DNA of 8,471 bases from Candidatus Krumholzibacteriia bacterium (GTDB taxonomy: Bacteria > Krumholzibacteriota > Krumholzibacteriia > LZORAL124-64-63), in contig DAOVTU010000099.1 of assembly GCA_030632925.1 (NCBI GenBank), positions 1 through 8,471 on the forward strand. Reading direction: 5' to 3'. Below the pieces are notes generated by a model. The model did no database searches and was not told where the DNA came from. It saw only the letters and a list, made by a program, of their open reading frames with translations. Positions 1 through 7,371 of this stretch are shown here, piece by piece. Position 1 is the first letter of the stretch. Each line of letters starts with the position of its first letter. The position numbers were made by a program, and so were the translations under genes.

Positions 1-1389
1 CTGGTCCCGGAAAATTTGTCCAGCCACGCCGACGACCACAAAAACGATCGGTACAAACACGGCCAAGGTGGTCAGCGTCGATGCGGTCACCGCACCGGCC
101 ACTTCACCGGCTCCACGGGAGACAGCCTCGCCAACATCCGCCCCTTCGGCCGCCTCTTCACGGCGCCGATGAATGGATTCGAGCACCACAATCGAGTTGT
201 CCACCAGCATACCCACACCCAAAGCCAGCCCTCCGAGGGACATGATGTTCAGGCTCACGCCCTTGGTAAGCATCAGGATAAATGTGGCCACGATGGAAAT
301 GGGAATGGCGATGCCGATGATCAAAGTGCTGCGGAAATCCCGCAGGAAAATAAAGAGCACCGCCACGGCCAGCGCACCACCGATGAGGGCGTTGTTGCGC
401 ACCTCGTTGATGGCCTGGGCAATGAAAGTTGATTGGTCAAACAGCACCTCAACATGCATGCGGTCCGGCAGTTGTTTTTCAATACCCGCCAGATGGGTCT
501 TCACCCGCTCGGCCATCTCGATGATGTTGGCGTCGCCTTCCTTGAAGACCGCGATCTCCACGCTTTCGCGCCCATCGATGTGGGTCACTGTGGTGCGTTC
601 CTTGTGGGTGCGGGTGACCGTGGCCACCTCGCCCAGTTTGACGACTTTGCCTTCGAGCACCGCTACGGTCACGTTCTCGATATCAGCCAGGTCCTCGAAA
701 CGACTCAGCGTGCGCACGATATACTCGGCGTTGCGATCGCGCAGACGTCCGCCGGAGGCGTTGATGTTCTCTTCGGCCAGTATCCGGTTGATGGTGGCGA
801 TATCAATGCCCAGGGCCGAAAGCTTGGTCTCGTCGACTTCAACCCGGATTTCCTCTTCCAGGCCACCGCTGACCTGGGCTGCGGCCACACCTTCGAGGGC
901 CTCAATCTCTTTCTTGAGCACGTCATCGGCCACGTTGCGCAGGTTCACCAGCGCCGCGTCCCCCGACAGCCCCACGCGCACCACCGGATCCTGTGAAGGG
1001 TCGTATTTTAAGAGCAACGGAATCGAAGCCTCACTCGGCAGGCGCACCAGATCAATTTTCTCGCGCACATCCAGGGCCGCATAATCCATGGCGGTGCCCC
1101 AGTTGAATTCCAGGGTGATCTGCGACAGCCCGGCCTGGCTGATGGAGTGCACCTTGCGCAGGCCCGGCACCACTCCCATCGCCTCTTCCAAAGGTCGCGT
1201 GACCAGGTTTTCGACGTCCACTGGGGCGGTGCCCGGGAAGTCGGTCTGCACTGTCAGGCTCGGATAACGAATCTCCGGCAACAGGCGCATGTCCAGTCGG
1301 CCGAGGCTCGTCAGGCCAAAAACGACGGCAGCGAGGGTCACCATCCAGACAGTAACCGGGTGCGATACGGCGTAGCGGATCACTTTCAT
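1..1389 (-). CDS. RND-family efflux pump inner-membrane permease (HAE-1/AcrB-like), C-terminus outside the window
   Basis: The reading frame is open from an ATG at 1389 to the left edge, giving 463 residues of a protein that is usually about 1,000-1,050 long. It is the proton-driven inner-membrane pump of a tripartite efflux system. Visible parts: TM1 at about 11-29, a periplasmic porter region at about 30-330 with the usual start (LPEIRYPSLTVQTDFPGTAP), then TM2 (333-350), TM3 (355-375), TM4 (381-404) and TM5 (433-455). TM4 carries the proton-relay region GVGMLVDNSIVVLES: Asp397 matches the first Asp of the AcrB Asp407/Asp408 pair, while the second is Asn398. From memory, DN in place of DD occurs in many RND pumps. 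The pattern is not the DG type of heavy-metal (CzcA) pumps, so drugs, lipids or other organic molecules are likelier substrates; the exact one cannot be read. A GGAG lies 10 bases upstream of the ATG. The adaptor gene precedes it by 67 bp, so both are probably in one operon. Confidence 0.93.
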   Translation of the reverse strand, partial: MKVIRYAVSHPVTVWMVTLAAVVFGLTSLGRLDMRLLPEIRYPSLTVQTDFPGTAPVDVENLVTRPLEEAMGVVPGLRKVHSISQAGLSQITLEFNWGTAMDYAALDVREKIDLVRLPSEASIPLLLKYDPSQDPVVRVGLSGDAALVNLRNVADDVLKKEIEALEGVAAAQVSGGLEEEIRVEVDETKLSALGIDIATINRILAEENINASGGRLRDRNAEYIVRTLSRFEDLADIENVTVAVLEGKVVKLGEVATVTRTHKERTTVTHIDGRESVEIAVFKEGDANIIEMAERVKTHLAGIEKQLPDRMHVEVLFDQSTFIAQAINEVRNNALIGGALAVAVLFIFLRDFRSTLIIGIAIPISIVATFILMLTKGVSLNIMSLGGLALGVGMLVDNSIVVLESIHRRREEAAEGADVGEAVSRGAGEVAGAVTASTLTTLAVFVPIVFVVVGVAGQIFRDQ

Positions 1390-1416
1390 GGTCTAGAATC
1401 TCCGGGTTCCGGGAAG

Positions 1417-1441
1417 GTGGCCGGCCACCGGGGCCGGCCAC
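1417..1441 (-). promoter_or_regulatory. Perfect 10-bp inverted repeat between adaptor and permease genes
   Basis: The arms GTGGCCGGCC (1417-1426) and GGCCGGCCAC (1432-1441) are exact reverse complements around a 5-base loop. In the efflux mRNA this forms a very stable GC hairpin about 15 bases after the adaptor stop codon and about 27 bases before the permease start. No T-run follows on either strand, so it is not an intrinsic terminator. Such hairpins between operon genes can protect the upstream message from 3' exonucleases or lower downstream expression. That role is inferred; the repeat itself is seen directly. Confidence 0.6.
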
Positions 1442-1456
1442 AAGATGCGGCAAATG

Positions 1457-2668
1457 CTATTTTGATTCGTTCAGGGCAGTAACGGTCTTGTCGTCTTCGG
1501 CGGGATCGCGGTTCAAATCAGCTTCGGCTCCCACGTAGCCCACCGCCTCACTGTTCAGCGATTTGATGAGCGTTCCGGTGCGCAGCCCGCCCTGGCCCAT
1601 GGTGACGACAAAGTCACCGGCAAACAGTCCTTCGAGAACTTCAACGTGGGTTTCGTCATAGAGTCCGGTTTCGATCTCGACTTTGCGCACGGTGTCGGCC
1701 TCGGCCACGAACACGTTGCGCAGGGCTCCCTCTTCGATGAGGGCGAGTTTGGGAATAGACAGGGCGTCGTGATGCTCGTCGGTAGTGATGCGCACCTTGA
1801 CGAATCCGCCCACACGGGCGGCATCATCTTCGCCATCGAGCAGCAAGGTCAGGCGCACCGTGCTCGTGGTCGGGTCAACAACCGGGGCAATGCGTTCCAC
1901 GACGGCTTCGAGGGGTTTGTCGGCAGCATCCGGCGAGACGAGCACGCGTTGGCCTGCCGAAACCTTGCGGGCGATGGCCTCGGGCAGGTGCACGCGCACC
2001 CGCAGCGGGCTGAAATCGCCAATGGTGAAAGCCGGTGCCGCGATGGCCAGTTGCTGGCCCGGCACAACTTTACGTTCGGTGATGCGCCCCGCAAAAGAGG
2101 CCCGGATGCGGGTATCTTCCAGGGCGATGGCGGCCAGGTCACGCTCGGCTTCGGCCATCTTGGTGGCCGAGGCCTGATCGTCGTATTCCTGGCGGCTGAT
2201 GAGTTCTTCGTCCAGCATGCTCTTATTGCGTTCCAATTGGCGTTCCTTGTCCGCCACCGTCAGGTCGGCCTTGCGCAACTGGATGCGCTCCCGGTCATTT
2301 TCCATTTCGGCGAGGATCTGGCCTTCCTCGACCCAGTCACCCTCTTCGACGTTGACCTTACTGACGCGGCCGGTGGTCTTGGCCACCAGTTCGACCAGGC
2401 GATCAGCTTCGATCACCGAGGCGGCCCGGTAATAGGCGGCGATGCCGCGGCCTTCGACCTGGGCCAGTTCAACCGGCACGGCCATCACTTCGGGCTCATC
2501 GGACTCTTCTGCTTCCACAGCGACTTCTGCGCCCGTGGTATCGGCCATGGCCACGCCTTCGCCGGCGCCGAGCGGCAGGTTTCCGGTGAAATACAGTCCC
2601 GATCCGGCCCCGGCAACGACCAGCAGGATGGCCAGGGTCCAAATCAAACGTTTCGAATTGCTATTCAT
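1457..2668 (-). CDS. RND efflux periplasmic adaptor subunit (membrane fusion protein, AcrA/HlyD family)
   Basis: This 403-residue protein, a normal length for the family, links the inner-membrane pump to an outer-membrane channel. Residues 8-27 are one hydrophobic segment after a Lys/Arg-containing start. There is no lipobox cysteine, so it is probably an uncleaved anchor or a signal peptide rather than a lipoprotein. An acidic linker (about 45-62) follows. The lipoyl domain is split into halves at about 94-121 (GRVSKVNVEEGDWVEEGQIL) and about 187-216 (RASFAGRITERKVVPGQQL). Between them lies a helical hairpin (123-186) rich in Glu, Arg and Lys, short for the family and so contacting the channel tip. 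A beta-barrel (about 219-295) and a membrane-proximal domain (about 296-370) follow. The ATG at 2668 is preceded by GGGAG at 7 bases. It is the first gene of its operon, 67 bp ahead of the permease. No TolC-like gene is visible, so the outer-membrane partner lies off the left edge or elsewhere. Confidence 0.94.
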   Translation of the reverse strand: MNSNSKRLIWTLAILLVVAGAGSGLYFTGNLPLGAGEGVAMADTTGAEVAVEAEESDEPEVMAVPVELAQVEGRGIAAYYRAASVIEADRLVELVAKTTGRVSKVNVEEGDWVEEGQILAEMENDRERIQLRKADLTVADKERQLERNKSMLDEELISRQEYDDQASATKMAEAERDLAAIALEDTRIRASFAGRITERKVVPGQQLAIAAPAFTIGDFSPLRVRVHLPEAIARKVSAGQRVLVSPDAADKPLEAVVERIAPVVDPTTSTVRLTLLLDGEDDAARVGGFVKVRITTDEHHDALSIPKLALIEEGALRNVFVAEADTVRKVEIETGLYDETHVEVLEGLFAGDFVVTMGQGGLRTGTLIKSLNSEAVGYVGAEADLNRDPAEDDKTVTALNESK

Positions 2669-2965
2669 TGCAGCACTCCCGGAAAATCGTCTTGAGTAGC
2701 GATGGCGGCCTTCTGCCGCGCCCCAGATGGGTCAGTACTTTAACAACCCCCACCGCCAAAGTAGACGCACCCCGGCGGCCAAGGTTGCATCCCATCCGGG
2801 AATATTCTCCTGCAGCCGGGTGGATTCGCCATCAAGGGCCCTTCTGGGCTGGAATTCCCGCGGTTCAGGCCTTATTCTCCAAGCACGGGCCGAGCACTGT
2901 TTGGCCCCTCTTTTCACGCCCGATCCGATTGTCCTTCAGAGTGGCTTGCGCCAGAGGTCCGGAAC
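2669..2965. other. Divergent intergenic region with no gene; expected promoter region
   Basis: These 297 bases separate two genes transcribed away from each other, so promoters for both must lie here or very near. I found no convincing sigma-70 consensus. The best plus-strand candidate is TTGGCC (2901-2906), 17 bases, TCCGAT (2924-2929), with 4/6 and 3/6 matches, which is weak. Small structures seen: GGGCC/GGCCC arms at 2887-2891 and 2903-2907 overlapping that candidate; a 10-bp palindrome AAGGGCCCTT at 2834-2843; the palindrome GAATATTC at 2800-2807; and the 8-mer TATTCTCC at 2803-2810 repeated at 2873-2880. None is distinctive enough to call an operator. Short reading frames crossing the region show low-complexity Arg/Pro/Ser-rich translations and no domain. 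Confidence 0.6.
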
Positions 2966-4690
2966 ATGAAGAAGCTTGTCGAATGCGTCCCCAACATCAG
3001 CGAAGGCCGTGACCCGGCCATCATCGATGCCGTCACCAGCGTGATCGCAGACGTCGATGGCGTGCATCTGCTGGATGTCGATCCGGGTGCCGAAACCAAC
3101 CGCACGGTGATCACTTTCATCGGCTCACCCAAGGGCGTGGCCGAAGCCGCTTTCCGCGTCGTCAAACGCGCCTCCGAACTGATCGACATGAGCAAGCACT
3201 CGGGCGCCCACCCGCGGCACGGCGCCACCGACGTGTGCCCCTTCGTGCCGGTGCGTGGCGTGACCATGGAAGAGTGTGTGGAGATCGCGCGCAAAGTTGG
3301 CCAGCGCATCGGCGAAGAACTGGAAATTCCGGTCTACCTGTATGAAGACGCCGCCACCACCGATTGGCGCCGCAACCTGGCGAACGTGCGCAAAGGTGAA
3401 TACGAAGCCCTGTCCGGCAAGCTGGGCCAGGACAAATGGGCGCCCGACTTCGGCCCGAATGTCTGGTCGGATCAGGCGACCCGCAGCGGCGCCACCAACG
3501 TATCGGCCCGCGGATTCCTGGTAGCCTACAACGTGAACATCAACTCCATGAGCAAAAGCATCGCCCAGAACATCGCCCTGGACATCAAGGAAGCCGGACG
3601 CGCCCAGCGCGACGACAAGGGCGTTCTGGTCAAGGACGCCAAGGGCAAGAACATCCTGGTGCCCGGCCCCTACCGCCTGGAAGCCTGCAAGGCCGTCGGC
3701 TGGGTCATCCCGGAATACGACCGTGCGCAGGTTTCGATGAACCTGGTCAATACCGCCACCACCAAGCCCCACGAAGCCTTCGACGCCTGCTGCAAGTCGG
3801 CCATCGACCGGGGCGTGCGCGTGACGGGCAGCGAATTGGTGGGCCTGATCCCTGAAGGCGACATGATTGCCGCCGGCAAGCACTACCTGCGCCAGGCCGG
3901 ACAGTCGGCGGGCATCTCGCGCAAGATGATCATCGAGACGGCCATCCAGAGCATGGGGCTGCGCGAATTGACACCCTTTGATCCGGCCGAGAAAATCATC
4001 GAATACCAGGCCGGCCTGACCGATGGCCCACTGGTGAGCATGACCAACCGCGAATTTGCCGATGAATTGTCCAGCGACAGCCCCGCCCCCGGCGGTGGTT
4101 CGGTCGCCGCCTTGTGCGCCGCCCAGGCCGCGGGACTGGTGGCCATGGTCGCCAACCTGACGGTGGGCAAAAAGAAATACGCCCAGGTTGAAGACCGCGT
4201 GAAGGAAATCGCCGAGTTGGGCCAGGATCTGAAGGACTTCTTCCTGGCGGCCATTGACGATGATACCAACGCCTTCAACGCCGTCATGGCCACCTTCGGG
4301 CTGCCAAAATCCACTCCAGAGCTGGCCAAGGCCCGCGATCTGGCTGTGGCTGAAGCGACCCGCGAGGCCACCCGCGTGCCGCTTTCGGTGCTGGAAAAGG
4401 TGCCGGCCCTGTTGGAACTGGCCGGCGAAGTTGGGCGCATTGGCAATAGCAACAGCCTCAGTGATGCCGGTGTGGCCATCCTGGCTGGTCTTTCGGGTGC
4501 CGAAGGAGCCTACTACAACGTCTTGATCAACCTGGACTCCCTGCGGGAACTGGACCAAAGTGCAGCTCCGGAGTTTGGCTCCGAGACCTTGGCGCGGGCA
4601 CGAACGACCATGTCCGCCTGTGAAGAATCTGCTGCGGAAAAACGGGGTGCGATTCGGGCGCAGCTCGAAGAGGCCTTGACCGGAAAATAG
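2966..4690 (+). CDS. ftcD: Bifunctional glutamate formiminotransferase / formiminotetrahydrofolate cyclodeaminase
   Basis: This 574-residue cytosolic enzyme moves the formimino group of formiminoglutamate (from histidine breakdown) to tetrahydrofolate, then releases ammonia to give 5,10-methenyl-tetrahydrofolate. Mammalian FTCD, the fused reference, is about 541 residues. The transferase half (about 1-335) opens with LVECVPNISEGRD and carries HSGAHPRHGATDVCPF, placing His82 at the same number as the catalytic His82 known for the pig enzyme. Other expected blocks are ARGFLVAYNVN (181-191) and QVSMNLVN (255-262), plus a charged insert at about 211-235 (ending KGKNILVPGPY) that I recall from bacterial homologues. 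The cyclodeaminase half (about 355-574) has APGGGSVAALCAAQAAGL (374-391), DDDTNAFNAVM (431-441) and GNSNSLSDAGVA (492-503). Both halves look intact. The ATG at 2966 has AGAGG 8 bases upstream. No other histidine-utilisation gene lies beside it, so it is probably monocistronic, ending at the terminator at 4718-4753. Confidence 0.95.
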   Translation: MKKLVECVPNISEGRDPAIIDAVTSVIADVDGVHLLDVDPGAETNRTVITFIGSPKGVAEAAFRVVKRASELIDMSKHSGAHPRHGATDVCPFVPVRGVTMEECVEIARKVGQRIGEELEIPVYLYEDAATTDWRRNLANVRKGEYEALSGKLGQDKWAPDFGPNVWSDQATRSGATNVSARGFLVAYNVNINSMSKSIAQNIALDIKEAGRAQRDDKGVLVKDAKGKNILVPGPYRLEACKAVGWVIPEYDRAQVSMNLVNTATTKPHEAFDACCKSAIDRGVRVTGSELVGLIPEGDMIAAGKHYLRQAGQSAGISRKMIIETAIQSMGLRELTPFDPAEKIIEYQAGLTDGPLVSMTNREFADELSSDSPAPGGGSVAALCAAQAAGLVAMVANLTVGKKKYAQVEDRVKEIAELGQDLKDFFLAAIDDDTNAFNAVMATFGLPKSTPELAKARDLAVAEATREATRVPLSVLEKVPALLELAGEVGRIGNSNSLSDAGVAILAGLSGAEGAYYNVLINLDSLRELDQSAAPEFGSETLARARTTMSACEESAAEKRGAIRAQLEEALTGK

Positions 4691-4717
4691 ACATCTCAGC
4701 CATTGCTCCGGGACCTG

Positions 4718-4753
4718 AAACGGCCCGCCCTGTTTTCAGGGCGGGCCGTTTTT
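4718..4753 (+). terminator. Rho-independent terminator after the formiminotransferase-cyclodeaminase gene
   Basis: A perfect 12-bp GC-rich stem has arms CGGCCCGCCCTG (4721-4732) and CAGGGCGGGCCG (4737-4748), a TTTT loop, three A's before the left arm, and a five-base T-run (4749-4753). It starts 27 bases after the stop codon at 4690. On the opposite strand the stem is the same but only three T's follow, so it may also serve, less efficiently, the converging MFS gene that ends at 4779. Confidence 0.93.
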
Positions 4754-4778
4754 CAGAGCTGTTTCGGGCCCGGCAAAT

Positions 4779-7274
4779 CTAGTCTGCCTGCCGCATCCCC
4801 TTGACCATCCAGCCACGAGCCAAAACCAGGGCCACCGGACTGACCATGGCAACAATAGAGTAGATCAGCCACATGAACTGGGTGTTCTGAGGTCCAACCA
4901 CCGGACAGTAGGTCGCCAGAACGGCGCCCGAATAGATTCCGGTCAGCACTTTGGTCAGGAACCAGGGGAATTGACCAATGCCCATATAGGTCCCGGTCTG
5001 CCCTTCCGGTGCGATCTCGGCCACCCACTGCAGGAAACGAGGTTGCCACATGGCTTCACCGATGGACATCAGCAGGATGTACGACAAGAGGAAGACCGGA
5101 GACGGCGGCAGGACCAACAGGAACGTAGGCACTGCCATGACCAGGGTTCCCCAGATCATCATGGGGTAGACTTTCGCCTTGACCGTCAATGCCGCCACCA
5201 TGGGTGCCAGCAGGAAAATCAGGATCGGATTCAGATTCGAGAAGAACTCGAAGTTTTCACCAACGGTGGTGCCCCCAAATGCACGGTCAATGTAGTAGGG
5301 CAACGTCAGCCAGTTGTGTGCAAAGAGAGTCTGCACCGGAATCAGTGCAAAGATGAAAAAGACAAAACGGCTGTCGTGGAAGGGGTGTTCGGGACGTTTG
5401 GACAGCATGTTGCTACCGAGCAACAGCAGAAACAGAACCGCTGCCGTCAGCCAAATTCCGTACCGTTTGAACCACGAGATCATCGCCGTCGGCACCGGCA
5501 CAGTTATGGCGCCGCCCACCGAAGCATCCAGATGTTCGATGACGGCCATCTCGGCCCCCATCCAACCGGTCAGAATATCAACCGCTGCAAACCTATTGGG
5601 CTCCGGCGCCCCTGGATCCTCGCTGGTACCAAAGATCGACGCTAGCTTGTCGGAGAAACCTTTTTCCGCAACGGATTGTCCTGTCCCGGCCTTGATCATA
5701 CCGGGGAAATCCGTCGAATAGAAGACCGCTGCATCCAGCAGGTAGTCCTTAATCAGGCTTTCGACGTCGTCTTCGGCAGCGCCGTCAACCCCCTGGGCCA
5801 TCATGCGGAATTTAATCAGCTGTTCAATGTCGGACTGCATGATAGAGCCGAAAATAATTTCAAAGTCCGGGTCCACACCCACGATCGTCTTGCGGGTCGC
5901 CGTCGTCAACCTGATCAATTCATCCGCAGCCTGGGTGGGATTCATTTCCACCAACCGCAAGATAGAGGCCACGGTGGCCTCACTCAGCGGATCCGGATCA
6001 TCGGCTCCCGGTTCTTTTGTCCGTTGGCGCAGATTCTCAAGTACAGCAACATCTACGGGACTGACGATGCTATAGGCGCGCGCCATGTATGCAAGACCGA
6101 GACTGCGCAGCCCCCCCACTACCGCGCCCGAATCGGCATAGTCCAAATGGTATTCCACATCCAGACCGGACAGGGTCCCATAGGCTTGCAGAATCATGAC
6201 ATCATCCTGCAACCGGGCGCTGCCAATGGCGAACGGATTCGAGGCGACCGCGCTTCCCTTTCCAAGATCACCCGGGGCCACAATTCCTTCCCTCAGGGCA
6301 TCGATTTTCAGAGCCGCCTCATTCAGCGCAGCTTGTTTCTGCGGGCCTGTCAATTCTTCCCCAAGTTTCAGTTCCAAGCGTTGAAATTCGAATTTGGCAT
6401 CACGCAGCGCCTGCTGTCCCGGACCAGGATCCGCTGTCACGACCATGCCGATAATCATTCCCACCGAGATCAATGAAGCGGCAATCAATGCCATGAAGGT
6501 GGGAGTCATCAGCTTGGGCAGGCTATTGGCAGTCTTGGTCTCTGTGACCTTCTCTTTCACCGCATCTATCTGGGTCAGTGTATCGCGGTCAACGACCTTG
6601 CGCGTCATGATGAATACGACGGCCAGCAAAGCCAGAATCGTGACACCCGTATAGACCCAGTAGACTGATTCTATGCCCAGGGCCTTGCGGATGGGCGGCG
6701 AGATAATACCCGAAAAGAAAGCTCCCAGGTTCATCAGACCATATATCATGGCATAGCCCATAGGGGCGGTCTTCTTGGTAGTAAACCTTTTGACCGCTGA
6801 ATAGGCAGCCGGTTGGTAGGTGCCATAACCGAGGACGACAATAAAAAGGCCCAATATCACCACAAAAAACATGGGCGAACCGGGGCCGCCGCCCTGTGCA
6901 AAAAATGTCCCGGAAATCCCAAGAAATAGTCGGCCGACCACCATCATGCTGAGCGACAGGAGCATGGCTCGCCTCACTCCAATTCGGTCAGCGATTCCTC
7001 CTAAAAAGAGCATAGCCAGAGTGATGCCACCGGTGAAAAAGCTGTACACCCAACCGGCATGAATATCCGCCATACCCACGTTTTCCGAGAGGTATTTGCC
7101 CAGGATGGTCAGAATCCCGAAATAGACCAATCCCTCCAACAGGTACGATACATACAGCCCCCACAACGCACGTGGCGACGTTGCCAGCGACTTGAAGGGG
7201 TCGATGATTTCATGAAGTGCCTGTAATAACGGATTGCGCTCAGGCGTGGGAGTTTCTGGATTTTCGGAGCTCAC
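4779..7274 (-). CDS. POT/PTR2-like major facilitator transporter with a large central insertion
   Basis: At 831 residues this is far longer than typical bacterial POT/MFS carriers (about 450-520). I read 14 membrane helices: 36-58, 73-95, 102-121, 134-156, 172-192, 204-224, an accessory helix at 258-281, then about 320 extra residues, a second accessory helix at 605-624, and 634-654, 681-699, 703-722, 725-745, 760-787 and 799-819. MFS motif A is clear after TM2 (GGIADRIGVRRAM). POT-like signs are two helices between the six-helix halves, MIYGLMNLGAFFSG in TM5 (compare FYxxINxGS), and a TM10 glutamate with a following APEGQTGTYMG. The POT ExxER motif in TM1 is degenerate (YLLEG at 44-48). Substrate is unknown; peptides or other small solutes are possible. 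The start is a GTG at 7274, chosen because GGAGG (7281-7285) lies 6 bases upstream; an ATG overlapping that site is out of frame. It may follow the kinase gene (110-bp gap) in one transcript or have its own promoter. Confidence 0.85.
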   Translation of the reverse strand: MSSENPETPTPERNPLLQALHEIIDPFKSLATSPRALWGLYVSYLLEGLVYFGILTILGKYLSENVGMADIHAGWVYSFFTGGITLAMLFLGGIADRIGVRRAMLLSLSMMVVGRLFLGISGTFFAQGGGPGSPMFFVVILGLFIVVLGYGTYQPAAYSAVKRFTTKKTAPMGYAMIYGLMNLGAFFSGIISPPIRKALGIESVYWVYTGVTILALLAVVFIMTRKVVDRDTLTQIDAVKEKVTETKTANSLPKLMTPTFMALIAASLISVGMIIGMVVTADPGPGQQALRDAKFEFQRLELKLGEELTGPQKQAALNEAALKIDALREGIVAPGDLGKGSAVASNPFAIGSARLQDDVMILQAYGTLSGLDVEYHLDYADSGAVVGGLRSLGLAYMARAYSIVSPVDVAVLENLRQRTKEPGADDPDPLSEATVASILRLVEMNPTQAADELIRLTTATRKTIVGVDPDFEIIFGSIMQSDIEQLIKFRMMAQGVDGAAEDDVESLIKDYLLDAAVFYSTDFPGMIKAGTGQSVAEKGFSDKLASIFGTSEDPGAPEPNRFAAVDILTGWMGAEMAVIEHLDASVGGAITVPVPTAMISWFKRYGIWLTAAVLFLLLLGSNMLSKRPEHPFHDSRFVFFIFALIPVQTLFAHNWLTLPYYIDRAFGGTTVGENFEFFSNLNPILIFLLAPMVAALTVKAKVYPMMIWGTLVMAVPTFLLVLPPSPVFLLSYILLMSIGEAMWQPRFLQWVAEIAPEGQTGTYMGIGQFPWFLTKVLTGIYSGAVLATYCPVVGPQNTQFMWLIYSIVAMVSPVALVLARGWMVKGMRQAD
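5475..6431 (-). other. Unrecognised ~320-residue domain inserted in the MFS transporter, predicted periplasmic
   Basis: Residues about 282-600 of the transporter lie between the two central accessory helices. By the positive-inside rule the linker before the first accessory helix (225-257, Lys-rich) and the segment after the second (SKRPEHPFHDSR) are cytoplasmic, so the insert faces the periplasm. It has no hydrophobic stretch long enough to span the membrane, no cysteine, and many Asp/Glu residues. It begins with a charged, probably helical stretch (about 287-330), followed by a mixed region (350-410) and several likely amphipathic helices (about 428-460, 478-545). I recognise no family in it and see no catalytic motif. 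Confidence 0.65.
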
Positions 7275-7280
7275 AAAAAG

Positions 7281-7285
7281 CCTCC
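7281..7285 (-). promoter_or_regulatory. Ribosome binding site fixing the GTG start of the MFS transporter
   Basis: On the minus strand a GGAGG is followed by CTTTTT and then GTG at 7274-7272. The spacing of 6 bases decides for the GTG start. The ATG at 7287-7285 overlaps the GGAGG and is out of frame with the transporter. Confidence 0.75.
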
Positions 7286-7296
7286 ATAGGAGTGAG

Positions 7297-7325
7297 TTGA
7301 TGGCCGGAGAGGTATCGTATATGAC
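7297..7325 (+). promoter_or_regulatory. Candidate plus-strand sigma-70-like promoter in the kinase-MFS gap
   Basis: TTGATG (7297-7302) and TATGAC (7320-7325) are separated by 17 bases, each matching 4 of 6 consensus positions. Transcription would begin near 7332 and run only about 70 bases to the hairpin and T-run ending at 7402. The minus strand of the same A/T-rich patch has TACGAT at 7319-7314, a possible -10 for the MFS gene, but without a good -35. Matches of this quality occur by chance, so this is a weak call. Confidence 0.25.
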
Positions 7326-7371
7326 GTTTAGGCAAGATATATGGTGGGAGCAAAGGGAAGCAAGGGGAAAT

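Noticed and set aside
16..1084. Overlapping plus-strand open frames at the left end (138, 303 and 187 codons)
   Set aside because: The minus strand here encodes the RND permease with TM helices and the TM4 proton-relay motif; the plus-strand frames have low-complexity Ser/Arg- or His-rich translations.
1646..2695. A 349-codon plus-strand open frame opposite the adaptor gene
   Set aside because: The translation is Gly/His/Asp-rich without motifs, while the minus strand encodes a full adaptor with lipoyl, barrel and hairpin parts plus a good ribosome binding site.
2732..2917. A possible 61-residue protein on the minus strand in the divergent intergenic region
   Set aside because: It has no recognisable domain or supported ribosome binding site, its Arg/Trp/Pro-rich composition is typical of chance frames in GC-rich DNA, and it would lie where promoters are expected.
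3125..4558. A 477-codon open frame on the minus strand opposite the formiminotransferase-cyclodeaminase gene
   Set aside because: It is a shadow of the GC-rich plus-strand gene: the translation is rich in Gly, His, Ala and Val with no domain, and the plus-strand protein has strong family motifs across the same stretch.
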